From NCBI GenBank assembly GCA_017354895.1, contig CP071497.1, positions 2,418,001 to 2,482,000 on the forward strand: a stretch of DNA of 64,000 nt, given 5' to 3'. Shown in pieces: positions 10,429-21,681 of the stretch. The translations under genes were made by a program, and so were the position numbers. This DNA comes from Podospora comata. Lineage: Eukaryota; Ascomycota; Sordariomycetes; Sordariales; Podosporaceae. The notes below the pieces were generated by a model. That model saw only the letters and a program-made list of their open reading frames with translations. It made no database searches and had not been told where the DNA came from. Numbering within the stretch: position 1 is the stretch's first letter; each line of letters starts with the position of its first letter.

Positions 10429-10796
10429 TTGGTTCATTTCCCGACCAAAGTGCAGATTGCTGGTAAAGACCGGCGAGTGTCCGGAAAGGGCCTTCAAGCT
10501 GATCTTATCGCCAGCCGTCTCCCCTGGTTTTTCAAAACTGGCCCCGCATCCAACGTGATCTCCGAAAGTCGCCTAGACAAACTGGAAGGAATCCCCCTCG
10601 TCAACGAGTTCGGTCCTTCTACGACGACTGGGTCGATGCCATGGAGCAAACCGAACGTGACACCCGCGCTGAGACCGTCGACCTTTTTGAACACTTTGCT
10701 TCTGGCCCTCTACAACAGTCAATGCTCTCCAACTTGGGAGCTGCATCACCACCCATCTACAAATATCCAGGCCGGATTGATAATGTAAGCTTTTGA
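10429..10796 (+). pseudogene. Gene fragment with one frame change
   Basis: Coding-like text in one frame (DLIASRLPWFFKTGPASNV, SRLDKLEGIPLVNEFGP) continues in another directly afterwards (FYDDWVDAMEQTERDTRAET, VDLFEHFASGPLQQSMLSN, PPIYKYPGRIDN). The join is at about 10617, where a single missing base would account for it. It ends at a donor-like GTAAGC at 10785. No ATG starts the first frame. It reads as an internal exon of a once larger gene. Family not recognised. Confidence 0.4.
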
Positions 10797-11263
10797 GACT
10801 GATCGCCCGTGCGTGTCGTGGATGGTCAAAATTTGGAACAAGTGGACTTAGCACCAGACGAACCGACAGCGGGATATCGCCTTCAGTATCAGTTATGATC
10901 TTCTTCAGCCGAGCTTGTAGTGTTTCCTGCGCTCGTTATGGTTACTTTCAGCCCCTTTCGTGAAAATCTAGCCAATTCTTCTTCCCCTTTCAAATCCCAG
11001 CTCTACTTGGCAATAAACAGAGTTCCGTTCCGGTGAACTGAATGTAGGTGAAGGTTTTGCAAACTTTATCAAGTTCCACTCGCACCTCCACTTAACACGA
11101 AAATGTGGGACATGGCGGCGCCTTGCCACATAACTGGTGACTCAAGTGGCTGCCCAGTGCTCGAAACCTTTCTTTGCCCCTGGTAGAAAAAGGCTTGCTT
11201 CCCGCCTACTTAACATCGCACACTCACGCTTTGGACACAAAACAAGAGACCGCGATCAAATAG
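10797..11263. other. Spacer before repeat array 2
   Basis: No gene or repeat recognised. Confidence 0.35.
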
Positions 11264-11506
11264 TAAGGCCTTCAAAGATAGTTCACACGCCTCTTAACCA
11301 TCTAACAAGGCCTTTTGTCGATATTTAACGTCTATTTACTATCTTTCCAGTCATGTCAACCATCATATTAAGGCCTTCAAAGATAGTTAACAGGCCTCTA
11401 AAACATTTACTATGGCCTATCATACATATTTAACGCCTATTTATTTTATTTGAAGGCATTTAAGCCATCTCCAAAGGTCTTTCGACTATCTTTTGAGGCC
11501 TTCGAC
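11264..11506. repeat. AGGCCT/TAACTATCTTT interspersed repeat, array 2
   Basis: The longest array of this family: about eleven to twelve degenerate 20-23-bp units. Some lie forward (AGGCCTnTTAACnATCT) and some reversed (AAGGCCTTCAAAGATAGTT, present twice at 11264 and 11372 nearly unchanged). AAGGCCTT palindromes sit at unit joins. It ends four bases before the ATG of the relic at 11510. Confidence 0.7.
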
Positions 11507-11509
11507 CAC

Positions 11510-13003
11510 ATGAGTCCAGGATGGTGGGGATGCCCCATTTGTGGTTGGCGTATCTACATTAAACGAAACCAGCCATCTTGGCAGAATGAATTCCGTGGCG
11601 GCACGTGCCGCTATTGATGGGCAAAGACTGATAGCTGATATCGTGCTTGTGTATCCAGTATAGAAAGATCTCAACAATGGCCAAGTCACGGTAACTGGGG
11701 TTAGCATCTACGACGAACCCGAGGACTTCATCGCTCCGGTGGATTTCAATGCTCGATACGATAACGACGGATAGGACAAGCCTAGAGCCGACGAAGTTTT
11801 GCTAGAACGGAAGGATCCCATCCAGGGCAGGTACGGATTTGCCATGTACGCTACTTGCTGGGCGCTACTAGAAGAAGGGATGGGGCCCGCCAACACCGTC
11901 CCTGTCAAGAGAGTATTTCAGATTCTCGACTCGCTTCCTGAAAGACTAGGACTTTTCCAACTTGATTGGGGCATCGGTTACGGAGCCAACGAGGCATGCC
12001 TTCCTTGGGAGCCTTGTCTTCATTTGCAGTCGCCGGGCGGCCCACCATCATCTTCTGAGCCAACCGCTCCAGCTGCGACTGATGTGAGACGCAATGATGG
12101 TACAGCTCGCGGGGCCCGCGCCAACCGAGATCATATCGTGGAGCGTATCAAGGCACTTGTCGATATCGTGCGGCTACATCATGAATTTCAAGAACTGGTT
12201 TCACCTTGGAATGAGGCCTCTGAGGCTGACGACACACGTTGGCGCATGGTAGCTGGAAGTCTGGAGGGTAGTACCGATGAGATCATATATCCTCATCACG
12301 TTAGTTGTCAAGAGCTATTCCATAACACGATTTCCGTCCCTGAAGATATCTCACGGGTATCGGTGTCCACCATCCAAGCTGGGCAGTTTTAGACGCAGTT
12401 TGGGGGTCCAGACTGGGCTTATCTGGAACACTTGACTCGAGTGTCATTCTACGACTCTTCCCGTTTGGTGTTTGAGTATGACAGCAACTATATTCCGGCT
12501 GTTCATATATCATTTGGGAGGGCGGTAAAACGGAATCATGAGGAAAAGGTGCACTTCGATATTGACGGCCCTGGCGGTGAACCCATCATCAGTGTTACTA
12601 TCCGCCAGATTTTCCAGAACAACGAAGAGGAACTTGGCCCAACTCATGGGCTTTTGGGTTCTTTCGAGGTATGTCACTGTCTATTCACACGGCACATATG
12701 GGTCAGATTTGGGATAGACATACTAATGAGAGACTATTGTACTAGATTCGCACGAACAAAGGGAATCGCTGCTACTTTCTCGTGGACGATGAGGATAACA
12801 ATGAGGATAACGATGAGGATAACGATAAGGATGACGATGAGGATGAAGATGAGGAAGGCGATGAGGGGGGACGAGACATCAAAGTCATGGAGTTCGTAGC
12901 TAAGCCGTGTACTGAGGTCACTGGGTTCTACGGGGCCCAGTATTTCATGGCAACTGGACTGGGGGCGCTAGGAATTATGACAACCCTGGCGAGCATTAGG
13001 TAA
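11510..13003 (+). pseudogene. CxxC / PWxxEFR family protein, relic A
   Basis: Member of an expanded fungal family often annotated as F-box-like or hypothetical: an N-terminal CxxCG finger (WWGCPICGWRI), PSWQNEFRG, a central helical FAMYATCWALLEE segment, then a C-terminal FDIDGPGGEPIISV / VTGFYGAQ part (possibly the domain Pfam calls DUF7600; not verified). Exons: 11510-11600, 11659-12668 and 12747-13003. The first intron would use a GC donor (GCACGT) where paralogue B at 36.3 kb has GTACGT. The second, GTATGT...ACTAG, is regular. Three in-frame TAG codons (11661, 11772, 12390) break it, consistent with CAG-to-TAG transitions. The last exon carries an acidic repeat. Confidence 0.7.
12788..12865 (+). 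repeat. 12-bp acidic coding repeat
   Basis: About six and a half units of GATGAGGATAAC or variants, encoding DEDN/DEDD. It lies in the last exon of relic A. The 12-bp period keeps the frame, so it could have grown while the gene was functional. Confidence 0.7.
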
Positions 13004-14304
13004 ACTGTCATAAATAACCACATTTTTATGAAGCATGTCCCAGCCACAGACATCAGTTCATCTACCAAAAGACGGATCATCAACCAGATCTAGATCTAGC
13101 TATGACATTAATGGAAATACAGCAGACTATCTTCAAGCCCAACACTAGCAATGACTCAGGTGGTTAGCTCCCGGTTGTCCATTTCACCACTTATCAATGA
13201 TGACGTGGACATTTCATGCTCAGTTCCTCCCCTTGTGCTATATCAACCCAGTGTACCTGTTCCAGTTGTCGCTGTGCTGCTTCGGGGCATTGAGTGTGGT
13301 GGTCCGTCCCGGGGCGCCAAACTGAAAGGCTTGCGTTCCACAGTCCACTATGGGACGACCAGCTGACTCCTGATTTGATTCTGAGGTGAGGTTTGCGGTT
13401 CTGCAGAGATGGTTGTCCAAGAAGATACAACCAAGTGAGAGAGGGAGAGCGATGGTAGTAATACACTCGTTTCGACTCTTCCTTGTAGTCTGTTATTCAT
13501 GGAGCGTGGTGCTGCAGCACCAGGAGGTGCCATCTCTCCGTGGCGGTGAGCTTACGGCCGCAAGAGATTGCCTACTCAAGCAATGATTTAGATGATCTTA
13601 CCTCTCCGAGAACCATGACGGTGCTCTCATTTGGCGAGCGCTGCTGACACGATGTTAGGGGAGAGCTAATATGTTGATACACCGGCAACAACGGGCGGAC
13701 AGTTTGGGGGTTTGGGATGTCTTGTGACAGTCAGTAGCTTGAAAATGTCAATCTTGACGCAGAGAATTCCTGTTTAATGGTTGGTTTATGGGTGTATTCC
13801 TCGGTTATTTCCCATACCGAAGCAGGATATTCAGGAGGTTCTGGCTAGAACTTGTGTGTCACGGTGGTGGGTTCTTGTCACAAGGTGCTTGATGTGAAGC
13901 AGTCCAATTAAAGGGGGAAAAGGTGGTTGTATTTCGCAAGCCCTGATAAGGTCTTCAACTTCCAATTTAAGCCACCCAAAGGTGGATCCAGTTCATCTTC
14001 CCACAAACTACTGATGCCAAAAAAATATCGATTCGGGCCAGTGAGGTATCTATAGGATGTTCTACTATCAAGATAGACTTAGAGAGCTGATCTTTCTGAT
14101 TGCTAAATTGTGTGTAAACATGGCTGCCGCTGCCCCTGACAGTAAGATGCCTAGCTGATACCCCTAAGTCTTATCTTACCGCCACCACCCCTATCTTGCA
14201 GGCTCCACCCGTCGCCCCACCAACCATTTGTGCTGTCAACAATCTAAAAGGGGGAAGCACCCACGTCGTGGACAAAATAACTGGCACTGCAAAACACTGA
14301 ATCA
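13004..14304. other. Gene-free stretch
   Basis: No supported gene on either strand. Short open frames at 13150-13590 lack coding character. Confidence 0.4.
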
Positions 14305-14416
14305 GGCATCGAAAAATAGTTGATAGGCCCTGAATATAGTCAGGAGGCCTTAAAACATTGTCAAGAGGCCTTGACCAATAGCTAATGGGCCTTAAAAGAG
14401 AGTTAAAAGCCTTGTC
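14305..14416 (-). repeat. AGGCCT/TAACTATCTTT interspersed repeat, array 3
   Basis: Five degenerate units of 20-21 bp, in reverse orientation to arrays 1, 4 and 5. The minus strand reads AGGCTTTTAACTCTCTTTTA, then AGGCCCATTAGCTATTGG, then two further AGGCCT units. Confidence 0.6.
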
Positions 14417-14896
14417 TTTGTTCTGACGAGGCGTGGTTGTATTTTGCTCATATCTGGCACGTTCTTGCCTTCAACTTTCGCTCCTTCCCCGCCGATCTCC
14501 ACAGAGCAAAGTATTGTCTGAAATTTACTCACCCGCGCGTCTCCCACATGTCTCTTCAGTGCAGATGAGGTCACGAATCAGTTCACGAGCTGCAAATCAC
14601 AAAGGCAGTCGCACCAAATAATGTAAATCAACGCAATCTCATTGGTCTCTGTACGCCCTAAATAGCTGCCTGTGATACCTTCCCTTTTCAAAGCGATACA
14701 AAAAGTAAAAAAGCAGCGCGAAATAATAACTCCCTGATGATATCCCCAAACGCCTCCCATGCACGGTTATCCCAGGGTATCATTCCATCCCATCCCATAT
14801 CCCATGTATCCTCCCCACCAAACCCATCAAGCAACGCCGACTACAAAAACCAACGAAGCATGCCGTTTACTCAGCCTTATCAGCAGGATATCCATG
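14417..14896. other. Spacer downstream of the 14897 gene
   Basis: Probable 3' flank of the minus-strand gene. Nothing else is recognised. Confidence 0.35.
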
Positions 14897-15975
14897 CTAC
14901 TCAGCAGTCCTAATAGGCAAGCAATAAGCAATCCCGCTGCCCAACCTACGCGTGGGGGTGTTGGCCGCGGAAGCGGGGACGGCAAGCGGCGAAGTAGCAG
15001 TCATCTGGCTAGCCTCATCATCCGCCATCTCGGCGTCCTCACCCGCGCCGTCCAGCTTCGCACGGGCATCATCCTCCTTCTTGATATCCTCAGCTTTGGT
15101 GGGAGTAGTCAACTGCAACTGGCCCAACTGAGGGAGACACTGCTCCTCATCAGAAGCGGTGACAAGGCTCGAGTTGCTGCGGAGATCTCGCATGTGGGTG
15201 ACGATGTTGTTCAACTGTAAATAGTCGCCACGTTAGTGTTTGAACAAATTGCAAAGGGCGTGAAGAGACTTACGGATTCATAAATCATATCCAACCCATC
15301 AGGCCCCTGTCCAGCACCATTCCCAACAGGCACAGCCGTTCCCGCAACCTTCTTCCGCTTCTTGCTCTGGTTAGCCACGCCGGCAGCAGCAGCCATGGCC
15401 GCCTTCCGAGCCTTGACATCCTCTGGACTGCCGCTGAACTCAGGATGAGCCTTGACCTCATCCTTAAAAGTCTTGAGATCGAGCTGCATCTGATTTAACC
15501 GACGGTTAATGCCACGAATGCGCTCGAGAGTGGGCTTATTGCCGAGGAAGATATCAATCTCTTGCTCCACAGCAGCAGCGACTGACTTGGTGAACTTGCG
15601 CTCGAGGCGGTCTACGGCGGCATCCTGGCGGGCGATACGGCAGACGAGGAACTGGATGGCGTCTTCGGGGGTCTGGCATTGATTGGCCTGGAAATTGGGG
15701 ATGGTTAGTTAGTATTGGAGTGAAACCAGACGGAACAGATGAGTGAATCGTCTTACAATGAACGTGTTCGCATTATCGACAAAGGTCTGATAGCGACGGT
15801 TAAAGAAGCGCGCCTCTTCCTCGGTCATCTCCTCATCCATGTCGAAGAGGTGGCGGAGAGGCATGGCGTAGGAGCCGGTGGGCTGGGCAATCAGGCGAGG
15901 CTCGCTCTCGCGGTTGAGATTCTCTTTGTGAGTCTCGAGGTACTCATCCAGGGGGATCGTCTTGCTCAAAGGCAT
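14897..15975 (-). CDS. Conserved-looking hypothetical protein, 316 aa
   Basis: Three exons with phase-0 joins: 15975-15757, 15687-15274 and 15214-14897. The introns (donors GTAAGA, GTAAGT; acceptors TTTCCAG, TTACAG; CTAAC branch in the first) are regular. The start is the only upstream ATG. No domain recognised. Residues 1-75 are acidic (DMDEEMTEEEARFFNRRYQ). The middle is helical (LVCRIARQDAAVDRLERKF, RIRGINRRLNQMQLDLKTF) and carries a basic NLS-like NQSKKRKKVAG. The C-terminus is acidic and Ser/Thr-rich (AKLDGAGEDAEMADDEASQM). The composition suggests a nuclear, complex-forming protein. That is inference. Confidence 0.75.
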
Positions 15976-17177
15976 GATGAGGAGTAGAGATAGGTAGACT
16001 GTGGATGTAGAGGAAAGAAAGAGAGTAGAAGAGATTACTCGCGAGTGCAGAGGAAAGCCGAAGAGCTTTGAGAAGGCAAAGGATGTGAGGAGGGTTTGGT
16101 GAAAGGTTGAACGGAAGAAAGCTGTGAAAGAGAGGAAGAATTTATAGACCTCTCAGGGAGCAGAACCGTAGCCAGGACCCACTCTGGTGACTATTGTCAA
16201 GTGAATGGAATGAGGCAGTGACGTAGGGGAGCAATATCGCAATCAAAGGTTGAAATCTCTTCACTAGGCTGCCAATGCTTGCGTAGAAATTCAGTCAGGG
16301 GCGGTGTGACTTGGTGACTTGGGACGAAAGGAACGAATATGGCGGAGGGAAGAAGCGTACTGATGGATGTGTCCTGGGCCTTCGAGAGAGATCACGCAAC
16401 CAGCAGTGTAAGACTTTACCTTCCCATAGTTTCCCCAGAGGAAGGAAGGGGGCCTCGAGATCAGACGAATCGATGGCTCTAGCTCCAGATCAGACGAATC
16501 TAGTCCATCATGTTGGTTGACGTTCTTGGCACCGATCAGCTTGAGGAGACCTCCTTATCGTCTTACTATCGAGGTATTCAGCCGGTCCGGACACGCCATA
16601 GCAGAGATGACTAGCACTACAAAGTAGATTAACACAGGATAGCATACCAAACTATCCCCTATAAGATATATACTACCTTACCTTCCCTGTGGGAAGGATG
16701 TCCTTTTGCTTCCACCATCACACTCCCCTTACCATGACCAGGTCCTCAATTCTGGGCCGCCAAGATGTCCAGGCTGCCCGGTCTGCCCTTCCTGCTCCTT
16801 CAACTTCTTCTCGGGCTCCTGATTGTTCACCTCAAACTCCCCATTTTTAAGCGTGACAAGCCCTTCTACGAGTCCCTCGAGGATTGGTGGTAGCTTCGAC
16901 CGGCCGATACCAATGCCGCTCATACGCCAAAGCGCAAACAAAATGACAAGACAGCTACTGATGACGAAAAACCTGTAACTAATAAAGAATGTATAAACTG
17001 AAGTTGCGCCGTATCTCGGGGTTTGGAAGCCAGCCCTCTACCGTCCGAGTTCTACGTCAACAGAGAGAGAACGAGATATGGATCGACAAAGCGATTTTTG
17101 TGGATCTCAAGAGTCAAAAGAAATCACAATTCACGTCTACCAAACCCTCATCTCTACCAACCACCATCAACCACTCT
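15976..17177. other. Intergenic, promoter of the 15975 gene
   Basis: Upstream region of the minus-strand hypothetical gene (A/G-rich on the plus strand near 16000-16140, so CT-rich on the coding strand). A 70-codon minus-strand frame at 16729-16941 has an ATG but no clear support and is not called. A CTATCCCCTATAAG-type AT-rich patch lies at about 16650-16680. Confidence 0.35.
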
Positions 17178-17984
17178 CTACTGCGAACTCCCCCCACTAA
17201 TAGTCAAAATCTGCCCATTCACCCACCCGCCATCCTCACTACTCAAAAAAGCCACCACCCTCGCCACATCCTCCGGCACCGCGCACCGTCCAAGCGGGCA
17301 ATGAGCAGCCATCAACCCCTCAATCTTCTCCTTCCCCCAATCCGGGCTCCCCCCGGGAATATAATGCCACGCATTCTCAGTAAACATATCACTCTTGATC
17401 CCCCCCGGCGCAACCCCATTAACCGTGATCCCTTTCACCCCAAAATCCGTCGCGAAACTCTTCACCATGCCAATAACCGCCATCTTGCTAGCATTATACA
17501 GCGCATGATCCTTCACCCCCAACAACCCAGCCGCAATGCTCGTCATGAGAATCAACCGCCCGTTCCGCTCCAAATGCTTGTACGCCGCCTGCCCGACAAA
17601 GAACTGCGCGCGCGCATTAAGATTAAAGACGTGGTCGTACTTCTCCTCGGTGACCTCCTCCGTCTTGTCCCAGGATTCAGTCCCAGAGTTGGACATGACA
17701 ATGTCGATCTTGCCAAAGTGCTTCTTGGCTTCTGAGAACAGGCGGTTGATCTCGCCGACTTTGGACACGTCGGCCTGGATGGCGATGGCCTTGGCGCCGT
17801 TCTTGTAGCTCTCGATCTCCTTGACCACCTCGCTGGCCGGGCCGGCCGAGGAGACGTAGTTGACCACAACAGAGGCGCCGCGCTTGCCGAGCTCGAGAGC
17901 GACGCCGCGGCCGATGCCGCGGCCGGCACCGGTGACGAGGGCGACCTTGCCTTCGAGGCTGGCGGTGGGGACGGCGAGGACCAT
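17178..17984 (-). CDS. Short-chain dehydrogenase/reductase, THN/versicolorin-reductase-like
   Basis: A single exon of 268 aa, classical SDR length. Rossmann cofactor motif TGAGRGIGRG (residues 18-27) with Arg after the first Gly, as in NADPH users; the NAG position reads NSG; catalytic Ser in MTSIAAG; YxxxK as YNASK; then TVNGVAPGGIKSDMF and a C-terminal RVVAFLSSEDGGWVNGQ / ISGG. The PGGIK(S/T)DM and DGGWV(N/T)G signatures match the naphthol reductase group (melanin THN reductases, aflatoxin ver-1/stcU) of cytosolic NADPH ketoreductases. No polyketide synthase is in the window, so a role in a specific pathway cannot be assigned; the group also includes general carbonyl reductases. All catalytic residues look intact. 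Confidence 0.88.
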   Translation of the reverse strand: MVLAVPTASLEGKVALVTGAGRGIGRGVALELGKRGASVVVNYVSSAGPASEVVKEIESYKNGAKAIAIQADVSKVGEINRLFSEAKKHFGKIDIVMSNSGTESWDKTEEVTEEKYDHVFNLNARAQFFVGQAAYKHLERNGRLILMTSIAAGLLGVKDHALYNASKMAVIGMVKSFATDFGVKGITVNGVAPGGIKSDMFTENAWHYIPGGSPDWGKEKIEGLMAAHCPLGRCAVPEDVARVVAFLSSEDGGWVNGQILTISGGSSQ

Positions 17985-18691
17985 GGTGGTAGCGGTGATA
18001 AGGGACAGTACAGTGCTGTAAGTGATAAGACTGGCTCAAAGGGGGGATGGGTGTGGTTAATGGTCAAAGAAAAACCAATAACAAGACAACGAGAACTAAG
18101 AAACCAAAAAACCAAAGCCGGGCACTGCCTTTATTTTAAATTCACCATGTACATGGACATCCCTTGACTCACGTACAACCTCCTCCCCTTACTCTTACAA
18201 AAACTCCGGAGTTATCAAACCATAAAAGTACCGGCCCTGCTGCAAATCACTACCCTCACGGTAGTCCGGACCTGCAGCCTTTTACTTCGGGGCTTCCCCG
18301 CCCCACTCCGCCCGCACGCTTTGTACAACGGACTATGCAACGGGATTGCCCCGACCCCTAGTCCGGCCTGCAACACCAAGTGCGACGGTGCCAAGATCTT
18401 GGTTTCTCCAAACTCTAGTCAGAAGTTTAGTTTCTCGCGAACAGCCGACTGGTGGGACCCCCTTTGAAAGTACAGTGAGAGTCCGAAAGCGGTGGAGGGG
18501 AATGCCGATCCGTCTGTGTCTCCCTCCCTGGCGGAGCGGGCCATGGTCAGCATTCCGTGTATTCTGAGTTCTGACACCAACCCAGCACCACGGTAAGAAA
18601 AGCTGACTGCATCCGTCCGCGGGCCCAGGACATGTCAATCCTCGCGACTCGGGAAGAAGCAAACTGCCAGCAAAGATACCGGACGGCCGCT
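17985..18691. other. Intergenic stretch
   Basis: Promoter of the minus-strand SDR at its left edge; otherwise no feature recognised. Confidence 0.35.
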
Positions 18692-18843
18692 GTTTATAAG
18701 GCTCCGGTGCTCATTTCGGTCCCGAACATGACAAGGTCGGCAGACACCAAGCACCAAGCACCCGAATCATGTCCTCGGTGAGCGTTCCCCTCCTTATCCG
18801 CCAGTTGTCCGTCCGTCAACAACCTCACTTCCTCTTGAAGTAA
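18692..18843 (+). promoter_or_regulatory. Possible plus-strand promoter and mini-ORF facing the kinase gene
   Basis: A TATA-like GTTTATAAGG near 18692 precedes an ATG at 18769 (MSSVSVPLLIRQL, 24 codons), with a donor-like GTGAGC right after MSS. It runs into the 3' end of the minus-strand kinase gene. Could be a short or antisense transcript start. Weak. Confidence 0.2.
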
Positions 18844-20965
18844 TCCCCCCATAAATTCCTCACCTCCTTCACAATCCCAAACCTATTTGCCAGCACCCTC
18901 CCTGGGTTTATGTGCCTCGTCTGTGGAGCCTTATTCAGCGCCTTCCTTCTCGCTGCCTCCTCGGGCGTCTCCAACCAAATCTTTTGCTCCTCCACCACAT
19001 TCTTGACCGTCCAACCCCTCAGCCCAGCCGGTAGTTTGTGGTCAACTGGCTGCGCCGGTTTGGGCGCCGGAGTCCCCTTGAACAGCCATTCACAGTATCT
19101 CTGCGCCTCCACCTGTTCCTGGTTTTGCGGGTCCACGCCCTGGATGTTCGTCTTGCTTCGGAGAAGGTTCTCAAGCTGCTCTATCGTCGGGCGCTTGGCG
19201 GGAACATGAAGCATGCACTGATTGATCAGCTCGCGGAGGTCACGGTCGATGTGCTTGAACTTCTTGTCGTTGAGGATGTAGCCACCAAAGCCATATGCGG
19301 TCGTTTCGGTGCCGTCGAGCATTTTGATCGTGATCTTTTCAGGCGAGGGTGAAAGTTCTGCGTGACAGAGGGACACCATTTGCCAGATTACCTGCGGTAG
19401 AAAAATGTTAGCTGATAGTTACATTGGTGATGATCTCCCGTTGGACTCACAAGTGCGATTTGATACAGGTTGGTCCACCAGTTGAAATTTCCAGCCGTAT
19501 CGGATTTGATCGTTCTTGGGTTTCCGTTGATGTAATCCCATTCTTCAGAGAATTGTTCCTTTCCTTGTCAGCAGTAAGCCATGTGGATCATGTCCAAAGG
19601 GGCCCTACAGGTGTGTAAGCTGATTGTTTGCCTCTGCCTCTCGAATTCCAGTAGTCCCAGGCGCTGGTATTCCCGTTGTAGATGTGGATCAGGCCCAAAT
19701 CTGCAATCTAAACGATATCAGCATCACCCAGAATGCCAGAACACCGGGGGAGGGATAACCTACTTTAGTCAAAGGAGCAAGGTTGTGCTCGTTTGCATCG
19801 AACTCATCAACCAAGACTGTGAACATTTGTTAGACATTCTATTGTGACAAGTAGAGGAGGGTCGTTCTAACTATTCAATGGGTCGATGTCATAATGGACC
19901 ATCGTGTCTCTGTTATCGTAGGGCTCGAGTGGTCTGAGACCTCTTGCTGTTTCAGATACCTCGGGGACCTGTACTTTGCTCGGGTCGACGTCCCAAGGCA
20001 TAAAGGCTTCAGGATAGGCCATCCCTACCACACCGCGAAATACTATCCTAGAAGTCAGTGTCAGTGGGGATATTTCAGCTCGCAAACTTACAACAATCAA
20101 ACACTTGCCACAAAACCAGAGCCGGGAACGGCCTCCTGGTCATGGCAGCCCTGCAGATATGATCGTCCAACCGGCCACGATTCATAAACTGAATAAACAG
20201 CACCCTCTGATTCGCATCCAGCTCTTTTCTCGCGTCTACTTTCATGTCGTGTTTGATTTCGTTCAAATCCAGCTCCACAAACTCGCCGATTGGCACCGCC
20301 TCAATCACTTCGAAATCATCATCGCCATCGCCATCCTTGGGGTCACGTTTGCGTTTTCTCCCCCTTCTATCAATAGACGTAGGCACAGTCATATCCAACC
20401 CAGCCGCTGTCTGCCTTGCTATATTTCCCAGTCTGTTGATCGCGGCATCAGATATAAGCCCCTCAGCCTGCAAGATAACCTGCTGTATGACGTGTTTCGC
20501 GCCCGCGGTCATGAGATGGGCCTTGACCTCACGGGGGATACACGGGTAATGGGGAAAGATGTCAATCTTGCACACGACCCGTAGCATTTTGTTGTCCTTG
20601 CCAAGGGCGTCGTACATACTGGCCACGCCCAAACCACCCCAGCCAAGAACCTTGACCAGCCTGAAGTCAGCAACCGCCATAGTCGCAGCCAGTCTGTCGT
20701 TGGCCTCCAAGGCAGCCTGCCTGGTCTGTCCAGGACCTGCCTCGTCCCAGACCTCCTGGATTTTGTAGACAAAGTGCCTTGCGTGTTTGTTTTGGTAGCC
20801 CTTCCATTTCCCAGGCTTGGGGACTTGCAGTCTCATCAATGCCTCGTTGCCGGGGTGACCATAATTTAGTCCTCTGCGGAACTGGTCGAAGTAGTCTTGT
20901 CGCTGCCGCTGCATGTAACGGAAGGCTTTTAGATCCTTGATATCCTCCCTCTTTTGGTTAGCCAT
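18825..20965 (-). CDS. Atypical fungal protein kinase-like protein, 623 aa
   Basis: Six exons: 20965-20092, 20042-19872, 19816-19764, 19707-19609, 19558-19451 and 19391-18825. The five introns are short (49-59 nt) with consistent phases. The N-terminal 100 residues are basic and helical. The kinase-like domain follows: FRLVKVLGWGGLGVASMYDA (glycine loop), RVVCKIDIF (candidate VAIK Lys), a long acidic insert with an NLS-like RRGRKRKRDPKDG, VGMAYPEAF, catalytic loop HYDIDPLN (HxD..N) and KIADLGL in place of DFG. Then comes AYTPEQFSEEWDYI (APE-like region) and LHVPAKRPTIEQL (C-lobe). The key Lys, Asp, Asn and metal-binding Asp positions are all present, so activity is possible despite DLG. It belongs to a group of fungal-specific kinases of unknown substrate. 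Confidence 0.8.
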
Positions 20966-21681
20966 GTTGGCCGAGCTGTAGGTTTTTTCCCTTGATTTTC
21001 TCGGTGTTGTGAGGAAGATGCTGTGTCTATTCCGATGACCTCGTTAGCCATCCTTGAGGATACATTTTGGGCTTTTAGTCGTGGGTGTAATCTGTTCCAT
21101 TGACAAGGTCACAAAGGGCAGCATTTGTCAGCCGCGGCCATGGTGCAAGGCCAATGGCCCTCAAAAGGGAGTCGCTGAACCTACAAAGCCCTTTGGATGA
21201 CCCATCCGTTTCCGGAAGGCGGGCTTAGATGTTGATGGCTGTCGGGACATGATGGTCGGTTGATGGCCGGGTGATGGAGGATAATTTTAGAGATGAAAGG
21301 TGAAACGCACAGCATTCTCCAACCCCACACAGTCTGTGAAACAGGAGAATAGGCAGCGCCTGCAGCAAAAGTTACCCTGGCTCTTGCCATATTAAATGAC
21401 ATGACGTCTCTCACCCATGATCTCATCTTATCTAATCTCCTAGCCCAGAGCTAACACAGGGCGGCGTTGAACCCCTCGTCTCTGCCCTCGTCTGACTTTG
21501 TCCCCTCTCTTTCTAGATATTGGATCCAGGAAAAGGGATGTGATACGATGAAATAATCTCCGGGACCCGGTTGACATATAACCTCACCTCAGCCGAGTGT
21601 TGCCCTCCCTGATGCGGGGTTGTCGGTCGACTTGCAACATCTCATTCCCCATCTTCTCTCCTCAGCAATTGTAGAACCAAC
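20966..21681. other. Divergent upstream region of kinase gene and SDR relic
   Basis: Shared upstream region between the minus-strand kinase gene and the plus-strand SDR relic. No other gene is seen. Confidence 0.35.

Noticed and set aside
16640-16690. AT-rich CTATCCCCTATAAG patch as another AGGCCT-family array
   Set aside because: Lacks the AGGCCT core and any periodicity of 20-23 bp.
16729-16941. 70-codon minus-strand frame with an ATG
   Set aside because: Too short and without context or homology visible; kept out of the gene list.
20105-20584. 159-codon plus-strand frame
   Set aside because: Antisense to the kinase gene's first exon; no support.
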